From Aquabacterium sp. (GTDB lineage Bacteria; Pseudomonadota; Gammaproteobacteria; Burkholderiales; Burkholderiaceae_C), in NCBI GenBank assembly GCA_023150345.1, contig JAKLLB010000033.1, positions 1-39,744 of the forward strand: a DNA stretch of 39,744 bases, read 5' to 3'. Below the pieces are notes generated by a model. That model had not been told where the DNA came from, did not search any database, and saw only the letters and a program-made list of their open reading frames with translations. Positions 38,985-39,744 of this stretch are shown here, one piece after another. The position numbers and the translations under genes were made by a program. Numbering within the stretch: the first letter of the stretch is position 1; each line of letters starts with the position of its first letter.

Positions 38985-39744
38985 TCACATCTGCCAGCAT
39001 ATCCACAGCAGCACCAGCGTGCCCAGCGTGACCGGCACGCCGATGCGCGCATGCGCCGCCCAGCCGATGGCGACGCCCTGTTTCTCTGCCAGGTCGACCA
39101 CGATCAGGTTGGCGATCGAACCCACCAGCAGCAGATTGCCCGCGAAGGTACTCGCCAGTGCCAGCATGGCACCACCCGAGGCGTCACCCACAGCCAGATG
39201 GGGCAGCAGCAGCATCACCGCCGGCACGTTGGACACGAGGTTCGACAGCGCCACACCGGCCACCAGCAGCACCCCAGGCTCGGCCAGATGCACGCCGTGC
39301 CCGGCCATCCAGGCCACGGCCTGGGCGGCCAGGCCGGTGGTCTCGAAGGCCTGGTTCACCACGAACAGCCCGATGAACAGCAACAGCAGTTGCCAGTCGA
39401 CGAAACCCATGACCTGCGACGAGTGCAACCGGCGGCTGAGCAGCAGCACCGCCGCGCCGACCAGCGCCGCCACCTCGCGCGGCCAGTCGGTGAACAGGAA
39501 GATCACCATCAGCGCACCGGCGACCAGCAAACCCTTGGCCGTCTGCAGCGGGTCGTAGGGCGGCAGCTCCACATCGGCTTCGCCAGTTGCGGCGCGCCGC
39601 GCGTCGTCCAGGAGCGCCGCCCCGGGCGCCCACACCAGCCAGGCCCACAGCAGCGCCAGCCCCAGCGCCACCGGCAGCAAGGCCTGGCGCAGGTAAGCGC
39701 CGAACGACAGCTGCAGCACGGAGCCGATGAGCATGTTCTGCGGG
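38985..39744 (-). CDS. Ion transporter superfamily permease (ArsB/NhaD/CitM-like), 5' end outside window
   Basis: The visible ~250 residues hold about six membrane helices and the IT-superfamily signatures: PQNMLIGS at the window edge (the first half of an anion-site hairpin), DWQLLLLFIGLFVVNQAFE, NLVSNVPAVMLLLPHL and STFAGNLLLVGSIANLIV, the second hairpin. Members carry arsenite, citrate/dicarboxylates or Na+ in exchange for H+; the specific cargo cannot be fixed from the C-terminal half. The frame is open through 39744, so the gene starts outside the window. Confidence 0.85.
   Translation of the reverse strand, partial: PQNMLIGSVLQLSFGAYLRQALLPVALGLALLWAWLVWAPGAALLDDARRAATGEADVELPPYDPLQTAKGLLVAGALMVIFLFTDWPREVAALVGAAVLLLSRRLHSSQVMGFVDWQLLLLFIGLFVVNQAFETTGLAAQAVAWMAGHGVHLAEPGVLLVAGVALSNLVSNVPAVMLLLPHLAVGDASGGAMLALASTFAGNLLLVGSIANLIVVDLAEKQGVAIGWAAHARIGVPVTLGTLVLLWICWQM

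Overview
The window is a high-GC, tightly packed chromosomal segment. Protein sequences and gene order (recA-recX-sucC-sucD-terC, mreBCD-mrdA-rodA divergent from gatCAB, pyrE divergent from xth) point to a betaproteobacterium of the order Burkholderiales, probably near the Rubrivivax/Leptothrix/Ideonella group. The order is fairly secure; the genus is a guess. I saw no rRNA, tRNA, CRISPR array or intact insertion sequence.

Layout. 1-2323 (+): the 3' part of a PmtA-like lipid methyltransferase and a membrane-anchored alkaline-phosphatase/sulfatase-superfamily protein. 2320-5564 (-): a type IV pilin locus, with pilA behind a near-consensus sigma-54 promoter, then tfpZ and a PglL/Wzy_C-type O-oligosaccharyltransferase, which suggests glycosylated pili. 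5692-10144 (-): a eukaryotic-like signalling set (Ser/Thr kinase, PP2C phosphatase, FHA protein, metallo-beta-lactamase-fold hydrolase) next to a TerC-family transporter. 10335-14201 (-): sucCD and recA-recX, with a LexA box before recA. 14359-16599 (+): an OmpR-class regulator and TctE/QseC-like sensor kinase. 16648-22377 (-): the rod-shape operon mreB-mreC-mreD-mrdA-rodA. 22577-25826 (+): gatCAB amidotransferase. 25795-28043: a DUF4124-type secreted protein, pyrE and a divergent xth.

28240-38350 is accessory. Its core is a five-gene, fully translation-coupled type I restriction-modification operon in transcription order hsdR-hsdS-mini-DUF1016-AlbA_2/GHKL ATPase-hsdM; every junction is a 4-base GTGA or ATGA overlap. 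Upstream of hsdR lies a decayed MntA-HepT toxin-antitoxin pair (nonsense codon in mntA, frameshift in hepT), then an intact DUF488 gene and another decayed or frameshifted gene. The window ends in a GNAT acetyltransferase and the 3' part of an ion-transporter-superfamily permease (both -).

The most unusual elements are the small DUF1016-like ORF and the AlbA_2 ATPase wedged between hsdS and hsdM, and the doubly broken MntA-HepT pair beside them.
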